Shown here in pieces: positions 5,400-5,817 of a DNA stretch of 5,817 nucleotides. How positions within the stretch are numbered: position 1 is the stretch's first letter; every line of letters begins with the position of its first letter. The position numbers were made by a program, and so were the translations under genes. The stretch lies in contig JALOMZ010000161.1 of assembly GCA_025455205.1 (NCBI GenBank), positions 1 through 5,817 on the forward strand, in the 5' to 3' direction. Origin of the DNA: Chitinophagaceae bacterium (GTDB taxonomy: Bacteria > Bacteroidota > Bacteroidia > Chitinophagales > Chitinophagaceae). A model generated the notes under the pieces. It saw only the letters and a list, made by a program, of their open reading frames with translations, searched no databases and was not told the DNA's origin.

Positions 5400-5817
5400 T
5401 CATGGACGCAAAATGGTCACCTTGCGGTCGTCAAGATCGTAGCGGGCGCCTACCACTTTCAATTCCCCCTTTTTCACCTTTTCAGCAATGAGTTCCGAAC
5501 GGGTGGTGAGGGTGTTCACCTGGTGCCGCACGTTGGCAATAATGCAGTCTTCCAGCCGGTTGGGGTCGTCCAGCGGCACGGCCTGGATCTCTTTTTCGCT
5601 TTTGAGGCTGTCTATCAGGCATTGCACATGGCCGTGGGGGTGCTGGTTCTCCACCAGTGCCTGCACCGCCCCGCACCGCTCATGGCCCATTACGATCACC
5701 AGGGGCACTTCCAGGTGGTGTACCGCATACTCCACGCTGCCCAGCTCCACATCGCTGATGAGGTTGCCGGCGGTGCGGATCACGAAGAGGTCGCCCAGGC
5801 CTTCGTCGAACACCAGT
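5400..5817 (-). CDS. Beta-class carbonic anhydrase, N-terminus cut by the window edge
   Basis: The predicted enzyme interconverts CO2 and bicarbonate using an active-site zinc. The visible C-terminal part (about 138 codons) begins LVFDEGLGDLFVIRTAGN, a hallmark of beta-carbonic anhydrases, and continues through GSVEYAVHHLEVPLVIVMGHERCGAV. The His of GHERC (codon 5682-5684) and the Cys (codon 5673-5675) are the second and third zinc ligands. The first ligand Cys and its Asp-Arg pair (CxDSR motif) should lie past 5817 and cannot be checked. The frame is open to the edge, so this is a truncation by the window, not a broken gene. The GTG at 5811-5813 is an internal valine, not the start. The SulP gene follows on the same strand after 64 bp, which suggests an operon for inorganic carbon handling. 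Confidence 0.93.
   Translation of the reverse strand, partial: LVFDEGLGDLFVIRTAGNLISDVELGSVEYAVHHLEVPLVIVMGHERCGAVQALVENQHPHGHVQCLIDSLKSEKEIQAVPLDDPNRLEDCIIANVRHQVNTLTTRSELIAEKVKKGELKVVGARYDLDDRKVTILRP

Overview
The window looks like ordinary chromosomal DNA from a GC-rich member of the Bacteroidota, probably Chitinophagaceae. Three things point there. The proteins resemble that group, especially a DUF2911 protein and a Bacteroidota-style ACP phosphodiesterase. A promoter with the Bacteroidota -7 element TAnnTTTG lies ahead of the DUF2911 gene. Shine-Dalgarno sequences are missing ahead of the start codons. The placement is inferred from protein character, not from any database search.

Layout from left to right. 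Positions 1-323 hold a tandem repeat: two copies of a 151-bp unit at a 155-bp period, 94% identical, each carrying three clear hairpins. The array probably continues past the left edge. Next on the + strand is an acpH-like acyl-carrier-protein phosphodiesterase (about 378-974) with no ATG at the expected start. Its 3' end overlaps a convergent GNAT acetyltransferase (956-1471, - strand) by 19 bp. Upstream of the GNAT gene on the same strand, beyond a 109-bp gap with a terminator-like hairpin, is a CoA-transferase/acetyl-CoA hydrolase family enzyme (1581-2867). It is divergent from a secreted DUF2911 protein (2936-3499, + strand), and the two share a 68-bp promoter region. A composite hairpin and a U-tract terminator follow the DUF2911 gene. 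The right third is a - strand pair: a SulP-family anion transporter with a C-terminal STAS domain (3653-5335) and, upstream of it, a beta-carbonic anhydrase (5400 to beyond the right edge).

The only clear functional partnership is the SulP transporter with the carbonic anhydrase. Their adjacency on one strand, 64 bp apart, suggests linked bicarbonate transport and CO2/bicarbonate interconversion. The other genes look like independent housekeeping or metabolic genes. No mobile element, CRISPR array, tRNA or rRNA was seen. The least explained sequence is the structured tandem repeat at the left edge. I found no convincing new multi-gene system.
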